64,000 bases of DNA from Pseudomonas paeninsulae (GCF_035621475.1 NZ_CP141799.1:776001-840000), one strand, 5' to 3'; shown: positions 11,053-20,702, counted from the stretch's first letter. Made by a program: numbers and translations. Notes: generated by a model from the letters alone, not told the origin.

Positions 11053-12267
11053 TTGCGCGAAATCGTCCTGATCAATATTACCGGCGAAGACCGTCCCGGT
11101 CTGACTGCCGCCATCACCGGTGTGCTGGCCCAAGGCGGGGTGAATATCCTCGATATCGGCCAGGCGGTGATCCACGACACCCTGTCTTTCGGCATTTTGG
11201 TGGAGATTCCGCCTACCGAGCAGGGCTCCTCGGTACTCAAGGATCTGCTGTTCGCCGCCTACAAACTCGAGCAGCAGGTGCGTTTCACGCCGGTGTCCGA
11301 AGCGGATTACCAGCAGTGGGTCGGTGGTCAGGGCAAGGCGCGGCATATCGTGACCCTGTTGACCCGCAAGGTGACCGCCGAGCAATTGCAGCGCGTCAGC
11401 GCGATTACCGCCAAGTACGACCTGAATATCGATCATATCGATCGTCTTTCCGGGCGCATGCCGCTGGATATGCCGGCCGAGCAGGGCAAGGGCTGTATCG
11501 AGTTTTCCGTGCGCGGCGAGCCTGCCGATCAGGCGGCCTTGCGCGCCGAGTTCCTCAGTGTGGCCCAGGAGTTGAATGTCGACATCGCTTTCCAGCGCGA
11601 CTCGCTGTTCCGCCGTAATCGCCGTCTGGCGGTGTTCGACATGGACTCGACACTGATCGAGGCCGAGGTGATCGACGAACTGGCCAAGGCCGCCGGGGTC
11701 GGCGAGCAGGTTTCGGCGATTACCGAACGGGCCATGCGCGGTGAGTTGGATTTCGCCGCCAGCTTCAGGGAGCGTTTGGCCCTGCTCAAGGGCTTGCCGG
11801 AAAGCGTGCTGGCCGATGTCGGCGCCTCATTGCGTCTGACCGAAGGGGCCGAGACGCTGTTCAGCGAGTTGCACCGCCTCGGCTACAAGACCGCGATTCT
11901 GTCCGGCGGCTTCAGCTACTTCGCCAAGCAACTGCAGGCCAAACTGGGCATCGACTACGTATTTGCCAACGAGTTGCAGATCGTCGACGGCCTGGTCACT
12001 GGCGTGGCCGTCGAGCCGATCGTCGACGCCCAGCGCAAGGCCGACCTGCTGCGCGAGCTGGCTGAGAAAGAAGGGTTGCGCCTGGAGCAGACCATCGCCG
12101 TCGGTGATGGCGCCAACGACCTGCCGATGCTGGCCATCGCCGGCCTGGGCGTGGCATTCCGCGCCAAGCCGCTGGTCAAGCAGTCGGCCAAGCAGGCAAT
12201 CTCGACCCTGGGCCTGGATGGCATCCTCTACCTGCTTGGCTTTCGCGATCGCGACGGTCTGGAGTAG
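11053..12267 (+). CDS. serB: phosphoserine phosphatase
   Basis: Last step of serine synthesis, hydrolysing O-phosphoserine. The 404-residue protein has two N-terminal ACT-type domains (starting REIVLINITGEDRPGLTAA) and a C-terminal HAD domain. HAD motif I is DMDST (nucleophile Asp196), motif II is ILSGGFSYF, and motif III/IV is AVGDGANDLPML. The two-ACT architecture is the usual Pseudomonas form and is longer than the E. coli enzyme. The start is TTG at 11053, preceded at a 7-base spacing by GGAGG (11041-11045). Confidence 0.96.
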   Translation: MREIVLINITGEDRPGLTAAITGVLAQGGVNILDIGQAVIHDTLSFGILVEIPPTEQGSSVLKDLLFAAYKLEQQVRFTPVSEADYQQWVGGQGKARHIVTLLTRKVTAEQLQRVSAITAKYDLNIDHIDRLSGRMPLDMPAEQGKGCIEFSVRGEPADQAALRAEFLSVAQELNVDIAFQRDSLFRRNRRLAVFDMDSTLIEAEVIDELAKAAGVGEQVSAITERAMRGELDFAASFRERLALLKGLPESVLADVGASLRLTEGAETLFSELHRLGYKTAILSGGFSYFAKQLQAKLGIDYVFANELQIVDGLVTGVAVEPIVDAQRKADLLRELAEKEGLRLEQTIAVGDGANDLPMLAIAGLGVAFRAKPLVKQSAKQAISTLGLDGILYLLGFRDRDGLE

Positions 12268-12270
12268 CGA

Positions 12271-13023
12271 CTACGGCTTGATCGCCACCTTGAGTCCCCG
12301 TCGCGCTGGTTGGCGAACAGCTTGTAGGCTGCGTCTGTGTCGTTGAGAGCGTAGTAATGGGTGACCAGCGGTGCCAGCTCGACCCGCTGCGACTCGACGA
12401 TATTCATCAGTTGGCGCATGCGTTCCTTGCCGCCGGGGCGCAGCGAGGAGACGATCCGCTTGTCGTCCAGGGCGTTGAAAGCGTCCAGCGGGATCGGCAG
12501 ATCGCTGGAGTAAGCGCCCAGGCTGGACAGGGCCCCGCCGGGCTGGAGTACCCGCAGGGCACTCTCGACAGTGGACTGCAGACCCAGCGCCTCGATCGAG
12601 GTATCCACGCCGCGACCGCCGGTCAGGCGTATGATTTCTGTCACCACGCCCACGCCCACGTCCACTTGCTCGAAGTTGAGGGTGACGTCGGCGCCGAGCT
12701 GGTGGGCAGCCGCCAGGCGCGTATCGACACGATCTAGCGCAATGATGGTGCTGACACCGCGCAACATGGCGCCCGCGGTGGCGCAATGATCCGCTGGCCT
12801 TCGCGATAACCCTGCACGTTGCGTCCGCGTTGCTCGATGATACCCACCGGCTCGTGGCCGATGCTCAGGCCGGCAGCTACCGGGTATTCCCCTTGAGGAT
12901 GCGCACATCGGTGCCGCAGATAGTGGCGGTGGTAATGTGCCGCAAGATCGGTTGAGCCGATTTTGGAATGGACTTGTCTTGCCGCTCGTAGCGACCGGGC
13001 GCGACCCATACCGCGGCTTTCAT
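12271..13023 (-). pseudogene. zinc-dependent alcohol dehydrogenase, multiply disrupted
   Basis: Remnant of a medium-chain zinc alcohol dehydrogenase. Reading from ATG at 13023 gives MKAAVWVAPGRYERQDKSIP and then TICGTDVRILKG, after which one base is missing near 12890. The sense continues in another frame as EYPVAAGLSIGHEPVGIIEQ up to GYREGQRIIA. About 75-80 codons of the expected catalytic core are then deleted. The cofactor domain resumes as CATAGAML...GGRGVDTSIEALG, and a further missing base near 12296 shifts the final LKVAIKP. Three independent lesions make function impossible. It ends 3 bases from the convergent serB stop. Confidence 0.88.
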
Positions 13024-13200
13024 CATGGTTACGGGAATTCGCCTGGGCAGCTAAGGTATCGAAACCCGCAAGCTCATGGGCTGGCCGGGAGGATGACCTG
13101 GGACAAGTGGGCGTGGCGCTGGCCGAGAGGGCTAGCTTTGGCGCAGCAGAGGGTTGTATTCGGGGGCAGTGACAGCCAGTCGCCTGGCTGCCAGGAGGGG

Positions 13201-15270
13201 CTACTCGTCGCCCGCCGAGAAGTCGTAGTCCATCGCCTGGCTAGGGCCTTGCAGGTAGTAGCCCTGGATGTAGTTGACCCCGGCCTGCCAGAGCGTGGCC
13301 AGCACGCTGGCGCTCTCGATGAAGGGCACTATGGTCAGCTTGGCTTGAGCGTGCAGGCTGGCCAGCAGGGTTTTCAGCGCTTCCTGGCTCTCTGGGGTAG
13401 ACAGGTCCTGGGAGAAGGAACCGTCGATCTTGACGAAATCGATGTGCAGGTGCTTGAGGGTGTTGAAGGGATTGATTGCGCAGCCGAATTGGCTGAGCGC
13501 CACCTTGCAGTGCAGTTCGCTCAAGCCCAGGGTCAGTGCCTTGGCCTGCTTGAGGTAGGCGATGGCATCCGGTTCTCTGAGCTGGAAGGTCAGTGCGTCC
13601 GAGGGCAGGCGTGCGGCTGTCAGGGCTACGCTGAGCCACGGCAGCAGGGTCTTATCCTGCAGGCTGGCGCTCGACAGGTGGACGAACAGGTGGGTGTTGT
13701 GGCCCTTATTGCGGTGGTCGGCGAGCAGCTTGATCGAGTTGAGGATCACCCAACGGTCGATTTTCTCGCCCAGCCCAGCCTCTTTGGCGGCGTTGAGAAA
13801 CTCGTGCGGCGGAACCTCTTCGCCTTGCGGGCTGAGCAGGCGCAGCAAGACCTCATAGTATTCATGGCTGTCGCCGCGCAAGCTGATGATCGGCTGGAAC
13901 AGCAGGCGGAAGCTGTTGTGCTCCAATGCCTGCTGGACCATGGCGACTATGTTGCCGCGGTTGGCCGCCGCGGCCAGCTCATCGCCTGGGTTGAACAGTT
14001 TCAGTGCGTTCCCCGCGGCCAGTTCGTCGGCGCAGCGCTGGGCGCGGTCGACCACTTCCTGAGCTTTCGGGGTTTTCTCGTTGAGGCCGGCGACACCAAT
14101 CGACAGGGTGCTCTGTGCCGTGCGGCCGTTGACATCGAACAGGTGGCTTTCGAGCTTTTTCAGCAGGCTTGCCAGCTCGGCTTCGGCTTGCTCCGGGGTC
14201 TTTCCGGGCTGCAAGACGGTGAATACATCGTCGCCAAAGCGCGCCAGTTGCGCCTCGTGGGTAAAGTGACCGCGCAGCAGGTTGGCCAGGTCGGTGAGCA
14301 ATAAGTCGATTCCCGCCAGACCAACTTCTGCCAGCAGGCTGGCATAACGGTCGATGCGGATATAGGCCAGGCTGGCCGGCTGGCCGGCATTCACCGCACG
14401 CTCGGCAGCGGCGTCCATCAGGCCGAGGAAATGGTTGCGGTTGTACAGGCCGGTGACCAGGTCCTGACTGCTGATTTCGCGCAGCTTCTCTTCCAGTTCG
14501 GCGTTGCCACTTGCTGCGTGGATCACCACCTGAATACAGGGTTCGCCATCGTAGGCGGCCGGCGAGAAACTCATGCGCACCGGGACGGTCTGGCCGTTGG
14601 CCCGGACGCCGGTACAGGCCAGTTCGGCGCTGCCTTCGGCACTCTGGTAGTTTTTCAGGAAGTCTTTGAAGTTGCGTTGGTCGGCGCTGGCGATCAGGTC
14701 GATCATCGGCATGCCTTCCAGCTCATCACCATCCTGGTACGCGAAGAGTTCGAGGTAGGCACGGTTGGCATAGATATGCATGCCGTCATGCACGTAGGTG
14801 ATGGCATCGACCGAGCTGTCGAGCAGCAACTGGCAGCGTTTCTCTGCCTCGCGCAGGGCCACTTCGGCGGCGCGCCGGGCGCGGCGTTCTTCGAGGTTGG
14901 CCAGTTCGCGTTTGGCCACCAGCACCAGGCGCTCGTCTTCGCCTTGCGGCAGCGCATCCTGGGCGCCCAGAGCCAGGGCTTCGGTGATGCTGTCGGAGTC
15001 GTTGTCGGCGAGCAGCTGGATGACGGGAATATCTTTCGCCTGGCGGCGAATCGCGTTGATCGCGTCTCCCGGCTCGAGGTGTTCGCTGCTGGGTGCACAG
15101 ATCAACAGATCCCAGCTTTGCTGCAGGGTCTCGGCCAAATCATCGCTGGAGGTCAGGCGATGCACGCGCGTAGCACGGCCGGCGTTACGGAACAGACTGA
15201 CGAGACGCTCGGCCTCGTTCTGCGAGTCTTCAAGGATCAGCAGGCGAATGGTTTTTTTTTCGATGGCCAT
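13201..15270 (-). CDS. fimX: cyclic-di-GMP receptor/phosphodiesterase-like protein FimX
   Basis: Polar regulator of type IV pilus assembly and twitching in Pseudomonas. With the start at ATG 15270 (MAIEKKTIRLLILEDSQNEA, as in known FimX; an upstream TTG is possible) it has 689 residues. Domains are a receiver-like part (about 8-120), PAS (145-255), GGDEF (265-430) and EAL (446-680). Both catalytic signatures are degenerate: GDDVF (346-350) instead of GGDEF, and EVL (473-475) instead of EAL. This fits its known role as a c-di-GMP receptor rather than a cyclase. A PilZ-like gene lies 63 bases upstream on the same strand. Confidence 0.95.
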   Translation of the reverse strand: MAIEKKTIRLLILEDSQNEAERLVSLFRNAGRATRVHRLTSSDDLAETLQQSWDLLICAPSSEHLEPGDAINAIRRQAKDIPVIQLLADNDSDSITEALALGAQDALPQGEDERLVLVAKRELANLEERRARRAAEVALREAEKRCQLLLDSSVDAITYVHDGMHIYANRAYLELFAYQDGDELEGMPMIDLIASADQRNFKDFLKNYQSAEGSAELACTGVRANGQTVPVRMSFSPAAYDGEPCIQVVIHAASGNAELEEKLREISSQDLVTGLYNRNHFLGLMDAAAERAVNAGQPASLAYIRIDRYASLLAEVGLAGIDLLLTDLANLLRGHFTHEAQLARFGDDVFTVLQPGKTPEQAEAELASLLKKLESHLFDVNGRTAQSTLSIGVAGLNEKTPKAQEVVDRAQRCADELAAGNALKLFNPGDELAAAANRGNIVAMVQQALEHNSFRLLFQPIISLRGDSHEYYEVLLRLLSPQGEEVPPHEFLNAAKEAGLGEKIDRWVILNSIKLLADHRNKGHNTHLFVHLSSASLQDKTLLPWLSVALTAARLPSDALTFQLREPDAIAYLKQAKALTLGLSELHCKVALSQFGCAINPFNTLKHLHIDFVKIDGSFSQDLSTPESQEALKTLLASLHAQAKLTIVPFIESASVLATLWQAGVNYIQGYYLQGPSQAMDYDFSAGDE

Positions 15271-15333
15271 ATCAGGAGTCAAATCTGTGGCGAACGTGCG
15301 CGAAAAGGCGACGAAAATTGATGTTTCGGCAAT

Positions 15334-17145
15334 CTACAGCGACTTCCATAGCGAGTCAAAGTCTTCCTCCCCTCCTGCGCTGTGGCTGCCATGGGCTGTG
15401 ACGGGTTTCCCGGTCTCGCTGGGGTTTTGTTCGACACTACGGTATTCGAACTGAGTGAAGCTGCCGGTGCTGGTTTTGCGCTGGCTGAGCACGGCGCGAT
15501 GTTCCGTGCCATTGATGTTGATCATCACCTTGTTGCCTTCCTGGAAGGGCAGGCGTGGGGTGATCAAGGTAGCGGGTCGGGAGATCGCGCTGATTTCCGG
15601 CAGCAGCAGCGTGCGCAGGTATTGGCTGTTATGTTCGGCCTTGCGCAGTAGTTGCAAGCCGCAAGGTTGTGCATGCGGGGCGATCAGTTCGATGCCCATC
15701 TGTGTGCCGCCACCGCGGACCTGGCGGATCCAGCGTACCACCGCGACGCTCCAGCCCTGTTCTGGCGAATCCTGCACGCCGAGCAGTTCGCCGGCTTGCA
15801 GCTGGCTCGGCACCTCTTTGGGCCAGGACAGGCAGTAGCCACCCGGGCTGTGGTTGACGATCGGCAGGGCGAAGGTCGGGTGGCTCTCGATGCCCGTGGA
15901 TTCTGTCAGCGTCTCTTGAGTGGTGGATTTGCTGTACTCGATTTCCTCCAAGGGCAATCGGGTGTCCCAGTTGGCGGTCTTCTCTGTGTCGAAGGCTTTC
16001 GCCCAGACATCCGAGGGGCCAGTGCTGGTGTCGGCGCCGAATACCGCTGCTTTGGTTTCGCTCGGCTGTTGCAGGATCTCGTTGAAGGGGCGCTCATTAG
16101 CCAGGAAAAAATGCAGTGCGCTCATGCCAATGCACAACTTCAGGGTGCCCTGGCCGTGGGTGCGATTGAAGGTCCGTTCGGAGATGTCGCCCCAGGCGGC
16201 GCTGAGGTGTTGCAGCATGTCCGTGCTGAATCCTTCGGGTACCAACAGGCGCGACGTGCTGGTGTTCTCCGCAGGCAGTAACAGGTACTCCTGAATGGCA
16301 TCAACCAGTGGATGTGGGTCGATACCCAGCGCGTTGTGCAGCTCTTTGTCCTGAAACAGCGAGGTGTAGCGCGGTGGGCCATCCACTTGCGGAGTGAGCG
16401 CAAACAGGCTCGAGGGCGCATCGCCGGCTTGCAGGCTGACCAGCGCGCTCCAAGGCTCGAGCACTTCGGCAAGGCGCGCGATGCCATTCTGGCGCATCTG
16501 GTTGCAGCGGGCGCAGCCGAGCAGCAAGGCGACCACATAGCTCTGCTCGGTGCTCAAACTCGGCGTGTGGCGAGCCAGTGGATCGCGGATCGCCAGTTTG
16601 TGCAGACTCCGCTCACGGGCGATCTGGTAGAGCTGGTGCAGCTCCAGCCACAGGCCTTCAGGCACGGGACAATACAATTGGCTGGCGCGAATCAGTGGGC
16701 CGCACAGGCTGTGGGTGGCGCGCTGCAGGGCGACGCTCAGGAGTGGGTTGCGCTCGCCATTATTTTGCGGAATCAGACTGGCGATGATCAGTTTGTAACC
16801 GACGGCCAGATGGTTTTGCAGGGCCTGGCAGAGATTGGCGACTTTGCGTGGGCGTTCATCGAGGACAATCGCTTGGTTGAGGAAGTGCCGCTCCAGGTGT
16901 TTGCAGACGTAGTAAACCTCCGGGCGCAGCAACTCCAGCAAGTGCAGGCGGTTATCCGACGCAGTGCGCAACTGGTTGAGCTCGATCAGGGCCTGGTAAA
17001 GCTGGCGGGCGGTTTCGCCGATATTGGCTTTTGGCAGGTTGGCGATCCAGCGCTTGAGGTCGCGCGGGCTGGCATCGCAGAAAGACAGGCTTGGCTTTAG
17101 CGGGGTAGGGGCGCGGAGCAGTAGGTGGGAAGTCTGTTTATCCAT
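15334..17145 (-). CDS. PilZ-like domain protein upstream of fimX
   Basis: A 603-residue cytoplasmic protein of the family adjacent to fimX in Pseudomonas (PA4958-like), variously labelled molecular chaperone or c-di-GMP-binding protein. The first 400 residues are largely helical without a recognised enzyme motif. Around residue 425 the sequence NHSPGGYCL resembles the [DN]-x-S-x-x-G strand of PilZ domains, followed by VRWIRQVRGGGTQMGIELI. I do not see a convincing upstream RxxxR motif, so c-di-GMP binding is unproven. It lies 63 bases before fimX and is probably in the same transcript, which suggests a role in pilus control. Confidence 0.7.
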   Translation of the reverse strand: MDKQTSHLLLRAPTPLKPSLSFCDASPRDLKRWIANLPKANIGETARQLYQALIELNQLRTASDNRLHLLELLRPEVYYVCKHLERHFLNQAIVLDERPRKVANLCQALQNHLAVGYKLIIASLIPQNNGERNPLLSVALQRATHSLCGPLIRASQLYCPVPEGLWLELHQLYQIARERSLHKLAIRDPLARHTPSLSTEQSYVVALLLGCARCNQMRQNGIARLAEVLEPWSALVSLQAGDAPSSLFALTPQVDGPPRYTSLFQDKELHNALGIDPHPLVDAIQEYLLLPAENTSTSRLLVPEGFSTDMLQHLSAAWGDISERTFNRTHGQGTLKLCIGMSALHFFLANERPFNEILQQPSETKAAVFGADTSTGPSDVWAKAFDTEKTANWDTRLPLEEIEYSKSTTQETLTESTGIESHPTFALPIVNHSPGGYCLSWPKEVPSQLQAGELLGVQDSPEQGWSVAVVRWIRQVRGGGTQMGIELIAPHAQPCGLQLLRKAEHNSQYLRTLLLPEISAISRPATLITPRLPFQEGNKVMININGTEHRAVLSQRKTSTGSFTQFEYRSVEQNPSETGKPVTAHGSHSAGGEEDFDSLWKSL

Positions 17146-17294
17146 CTAACTTGGATACTCCAACGCCCGGAGTTCAGCCGAGTCATTCTCTTGATAATCA
17201 ATGCTGCGAACTTTAGCAGTATCTGGCTTGGGCCGCAGCCTTGCATAGGCCCGGCTGCTTGAATCGTGATGGATCAGGCAGCCCGTATGTGGCC

Positions 17295-17320
17295 GCAGCA
17301 AGTGGTTCGTCACTTGCTGC
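17295..17320 (-). terminator. hairpin downstream of psd
   Basis: A perfect 10-bp stem, GCAGCAAGTG paired with CACTTGCTGC, with a 6-base loop, lies 15 bases past the psd stop. There is no run of T on the minus strand after it, so it is a terminator-like or mRNA-stabilising hairpin rather than a classical intrinsic terminator. Confidence 0.4.
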
Positions 17321-17334
17321 GCTTTGGGCAATGT

Positions 17335-18198
17335 TTAGTTGACCTGACTATTGCCGATGCTCTGACCCATCCGCACGTCGCTGTTGGCGCCCAGCGTTTC
17401 TGCCCAGCGCACCTGGTCGGGGCCGAACAATACGATAGCCGTCGAACCCAGTTTGAAGCGACCCAGTTCCGCCCCCTTGTCCAGGGCGATAGGCGCGCGC
17501 GCCGCCTCATCATAACGGACGGTTTTCAGGTGGCGTTTGGGTGGCGTGACCAGGCCGGCCCAGACGGTTTCGATCGAGGCGACGATCATCGCGCCGACCA
17601 GCACCACGGCCATCGGCCCGCGCTCGGTGTCGAACAGGCAAACGACCCGCTCGTTGCGGGCGAACAGCTCCGGGACATTTTCCGCGGTGGTCTGGTTGAC
17701 CGAGAACAGCCGGCCCGGCACGTAGACCATTTCCCGCAGGGTGCCGGCCAGCGGCATGTGCACGCGGTGGTAGTCTTTGGGCGACAGATAAATAGTCGCG
17801 AATTCACCGCCCATGAACGAGCTGGCCCGCTCACTGTCACCGCCGAGCAGTTCGAGCACGCTGAAGCTGTGGCCCTTGGCCTGGAATACCCGGCCATGCT
17901 CGATCTTGCCCAGTTGGCTAACGGCGCCGTCGGCCGGGCTGAGGATCGCGCCAGGGGTGGTGTCGAGCGGGCGCGCGCCCTCTTTCAGGGAGCGGGTGAA
18001 GAACGCGTTGAAGTGCTCGAAAGCGCTCGGGTCTTCGATCTGCGCCTCGCTCATGTCGACCTGGTACTGCTTGACGAACCAGCTGATCAGACGGTTCTTG
18101 AACCAGCCCGTGCGGCATTCAGCTGCGCAGCCGATCAGGCGCGACAGCAGGTGGTGCGGCAGCAGGTACTGGCTGAGGATGAACAGGCGATCTTTCAT
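17335..18198 (-). CDS. psd: phosphatidylserine decarboxylase proenzyme
   Basis: Converts phosphatidylserine to phosphatidylethanolamine at the inner membrane. The 287-residue proenzyme contains the autocleavage motif LGST near the C-terminus; Ser252 is expected to become the pyruvoyl group. Other conserved parts are FFTRSLK, LSPADGAVSQLG and SPKDYHRVHMP. The ATG at 18198 is preferred because AAGGA sits 7 bases upstream and the protein then begins MKDRLFILSQYLLPHH as in related enzymes. The rhodanese gene ends 50 bases upstream on the same strand, so the two are likely co-transcribed. Confidence 0.95.
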   Translation of the reverse strand: MKDRLFILSQYLLPHHLLSRLIGCAAECRTGWFKNRLISWFVKQYQVDMSEAQIEDPSAFEHFNAFFTRSLKEGARPLDTTPGAILSPADGAVSQLGKIEHGRVFQAKGHSFSVLELLGGDSERASSFMGGEFATIYLSPKDYHRVHMPLAGTLREMVYVPGRLFSVNQTTAENVPELFARNERVVCLFDTERGPMAVVLVGAMIVASIETVWAGLVTPPKRHLKTVRYDEAARAPIALDKGAELGRFKLGSTAIVLFGPDQVRWAETLGANSDVRMGQSIGNSQVN

Positions 18199-18248
18199 GG
18201 GTGTTCCTTGAGGATTCGACGGCATGCGGATGGCAGTTACTTGCTGGC

Positions 18249-19064
18249 TCAGCGTTCGACTGGGGTGTCAGGATGGTTGCCCCACTCGCCCCAGGAGCCG
18301 GCGTAGGCCTTGACCCGCGGATAGCCGAGCGCCTTAGCCACCAGATAGGTGAAGCCGGAGCGGTGGTGGGTCTGGCAGTGGGTGATGATTTCCTTGTCCG
18401 GGCTGATGCCGAGGCTGGCGAGTAGCGCGGGCATGTCCTGGCGAATGCGCAAGGCGCGAGTCGGGTCCATGCCGGCAGTCCACTCGAAGTTGACTGCGCC
18501 AGGAATGTGTCCGGCTTTGGCGGCTAAGGCCTTTTCTCCGCGATACTCGGCGGGCGAGCGGGCATCCCAGATCGCCAGGTCGGCGGCGCCCAGGCGGCTT
18601 TGTAGGTATTCGCGGCTGGCTGTTGGACTGTCATCGAGCGTCAGCTTGAGCGTGCCAGCGCACCCGGCGGGTTGCTCCGTGCTGAGCGGGCGATCCTCGG
18701 CCAGCCAGGCCTGCAGCCCGCCATCGAGGTAGTGGTAATGACTGTGGCCGATCACATCCAGCAACCAGATGAAGCGTCCGGCCCAGCCACCACCTTCATC
18801 GTCGTAGACCACATAGACGGCGTTCGGATTATGGCCCAATTCGGCGAATAGCTGTTCGAGTTGTGCGAGGTCTGGAAGCAGGCCGGGTGCCGGAGGCTGG
18901 CCCAGTTGGGTGCGTTTTGGATCGACGAAGCGCGCGCCGGGGATGTGTCCGGCGGCATAGCGCGCTGCGTTGGTCAGGTCGAGCAGAATCAGTTCGGGCG
19001 CATCCAGGCGCTTGGCCAGCTCGGTCGGTTCGATAACCAATGGCAACGCAGCGAAGGCAGTCAT
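18249..19064 (-). CDS. rhdA: thiosulfate sulfurtransferase (rhodanese)
   Basis: Transfers sulfane sulfur from thiosulfate to acceptors such as cyanide. The 271-residue protein has two tandem rhodanese domains. The active-site loop is CQTHHR with Cys230, the same residue number as in Azotobacter vinelandii RhdA, which supports the ATG at 19064. An AGAGG lies upstream, and a TTG 15 bases earlier is less likely. This loop differs from the CRxGx[TR] loop of most rhodaneses and is typical of the RhdA subgroup. The inactive N-terminal domain has no cysteine at the equivalent place (VVYDDEGGGW). Confidence 0.95.
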   Translation of the reverse strand: MTAFAALPLVIEPTELAKRLDAPELILLDLTNAARYAAGHIPGARFVDPKRTQLGQPPAPGLLPDLAQLEQLFAELGHNPNAVYVVYDDEGGGWAGRFIWLLDVIGHSHYHYLDGGLQAWLAEDRPLSTEQPAGCAGTLKLTLDDSPTASREYLQSRLGAADLAIWDARSPAEYRGEKALAAKAGHIPGAVNFEWTAGMDPTRALRIRQDMPALLASLGISPDKEIITHCQTHHRSGFTYLVAKALGYPRVKAYAGSWGEWGNHPDTPVER

Positions 19065-19112
19065 GCTGGGCCTCTTCAATAATAGGGAAAGGGGCGGATT
19101 GTAACGGAAAGG

Positions 19113-20645
19113 CTAACGCTCACGGTTGGCGAAACTGTCCAGGGCGCGTTGAATACATTGCGCGGTTTTACCGAAGACTTGCACGCTGGCATCGCTGAGC
19201 ACGGCGCCGGCCTGGTCGGCGACGATGACCATTACCCCACGGTCGTTGCTGGCCAGTGAGCGGATCAGCAGGTGCTCGCTGGGAAATAGCGCTTTCAGCG
19301 AGCCTGGCAGCAGGGCCGAGAATTGCGCGATATTGGCCGGCGTCAGGCGCAGCTGTGCCGGTGCCTTGAGCAGGCGCCGCAGCACCTGACTCTGCTGTGG
19401 GTCGATGACCAGGGTGTTTGCCAACTTGTCCAGGCCGGTCTGTTGCTGGGCTCGCAGGCGGCTGTGGCTGGGGTCGGCCAGGAGCAGTAATACCCGCGAC
19501 ATACCGCAGGCCTGCAGGGCTTGAGTGGCGCCGCTGGTGAGCTGCTCGAGGTTGTGGAATGCACTCGGTTGCGCAAGCAATTGCGCGCAATGTTGGCGCC
19601 ATCCATTGTCTGTAGGTGTTGCCGGCGTTGCCGTCGCCGCAGGGGTGATGGCTTTGCCTTGCAAGCGCCGCGCATCCCAGGGCCAGAGTAGGGCTTGGGC
19701 AGGATGCCAGAGATCGGCCGTGGCTTGCTGGCGTGCACTCTGCGCCGCGTGCTGGTGAATCTGTTGCTGCACATCGCTCAGCGGCAGTTGCAGATAGAGC
19801 CCGGTCAGATGTTGCCAGCGCAGGCTGTGGGGGCTATTCCAGGCGTGGTGGGCCGACAGCGCCAGGCCGTTGGCCAGCAGGATGCTGTTGGCTGGCTGGG
19901 TCAGCCAGCGCCGTAGAGGTGTATCGGCGTCGAGCATTTGCTGCTGGTGCAGGGGGTGCTGATTGTCGCGCGCGATGTGCAGCGCCTTGACCAGTTGACG
20001 GCGATCTGCGATCAGCAGGCGGTAGCCTTGGATCACCCAGTCGGGCAGGCGCCAGCGCTCGGCCAATGCCAGGCACAGGGACAGCAAGGGAACGCCGAGA
20101 AGATCCTGCGCGACCTTGGCTGCCGGCTCAGCTTGGACCAGTACGCGCTGCTCCCATTGCTCGAATAGTTCGGGATGGGCCGTCAGTAGCGACCAGATGG
20201 GTGCGAGAAATAATAGGCTGCCCCAGTGGATCTCCTGCCAGAGCCGCGCCAGTCGGCCACTGAACAAGCCGCCGGCTTGCTGCGCCGCGTGCCGGCTGAT
20301 CAGTTGAATCTGCCGTAGCGCCAGGGGGATTTCGTCGAGGGGGCAAGCGGGTTGGCGTTTCACCAGCTCCAGGGTGCGCTGCAAGCCCAGTCGGCTGAGC
20401 GCGCTTTCCAGGCTTTCGGAGGGGGCGCTGAAGCTGCCAGCCTGCCGATTGGCCTCGCGTAGAACACTTAATGCCAAGGCTGGGCTGGCCTGCATCAATT
20501 CGGCTATTTCACGCAGCGAGCGACGGCTGTCGGACAAAGCACGACAGACATTCAGGTGGTGATCGACAGGCACCGGCAACAAGTGCTTGTCCAGCTGTTC
20601 GAGCCAGTCTTTGAGGGTGCGCGGTAGGGGCTTTGAGGTGGGCAT
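19113..20645 (-). CDS. HDOD domain-containing protein
   Basis: A 510-residue cytoplasmic protein next to rhdA and motA, as PA4955 is in P. aeruginosa. Residues about 20-210 carry an HDOD domain: LREIAELMQASPALALSVLR, followed by ESALSRLGLQRTLELVKRQP. The HD-type metal ligands are not evident, as usual in HDOD proteins. The C-terminal third (from about 350) looks like a GAF-like sensory segment (VLLLADPSHSRLRAQQ, GVMVIVADQAGAVL). It probably acts in signal transduction; no partner can be named. It is divergent from motA, sharing a 118-bp intergenic region. Confidence 0.8.
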   Translation of the reverse strand: MPTSKPLPRTLKDWLEQLDKHLLPVPVDHHLNVCRALSDSRRSLREIAELMQASPALALSVLREANRQAGSFSAPSESLESALSRLGLQRTLELVKRQPACPLDEIPLALRQIQLISRHAAQQAGGLFSGRLARLWQEIHWGSLLFLAPIWSLLTAHPELFEQWEQRVLVQAEPAAKVAQDLLGVPLLSLCLALAERWRLPDWVIQGYRLLIADRRQLVKALHIARDNQHPLHQQQMLDADTPLRRWLTQPANSILLANGLALSAHHAWNSPHSLRWQHLTGLYLQLPLSDVQQQIHQHAAQSARQQATADLWHPAQALLWPWDARRLQGKAITPAATATPATPTDNGWRQHCAQLLAQPSAFHNLEQLTSGATQALQACGMSRVLLLLADPSHSRLRAQQQTGLDKLANTLVIDPQQSQVLRRLLKAPAQLRLTPANIAQFSALLPGSLKALFPSEHLLIRSLASNDRGVMVIVADQAGAVLSDASVQVFGKTAQCIQRALDSFANRER

Positions 20646-20673
20646 CGGTGCTTAGCCATGCTGGCTTTTAGAC

Positions 20674-20702
20674 TTGACTGGCTATAGTCTCGCGCATAAG
20701 TT
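20674..20702 (+). promoter_or_regulatory. possible motA promoter
   Basis: TTGACT (20674-20679), 17 bases, then TAAGTT (20697-20702). The -35 is good and the -10 weak; an alternative -10, TATAGT, lies at 20683-20688 without a good -35. It is between the divergent HDOD gene and motA. I see no convincing sigma-28 (FliA) box here. Confidence 0.3.

Noticed and set aside
12937..14304. 455-codon plus-strand open frame over the pseudogene and fimX
   Set aside because: Antisense to the conserved fimX and Gln/Val/Gly-rich; no homologous family visible.
15334..17145. true DnaK/Hsp90-type chaperone, as the family is sometimes labelled
   Set aside because: No ATPase or chaperone motif can be seen; the PilZ-like stretch is the only recognisable feature.
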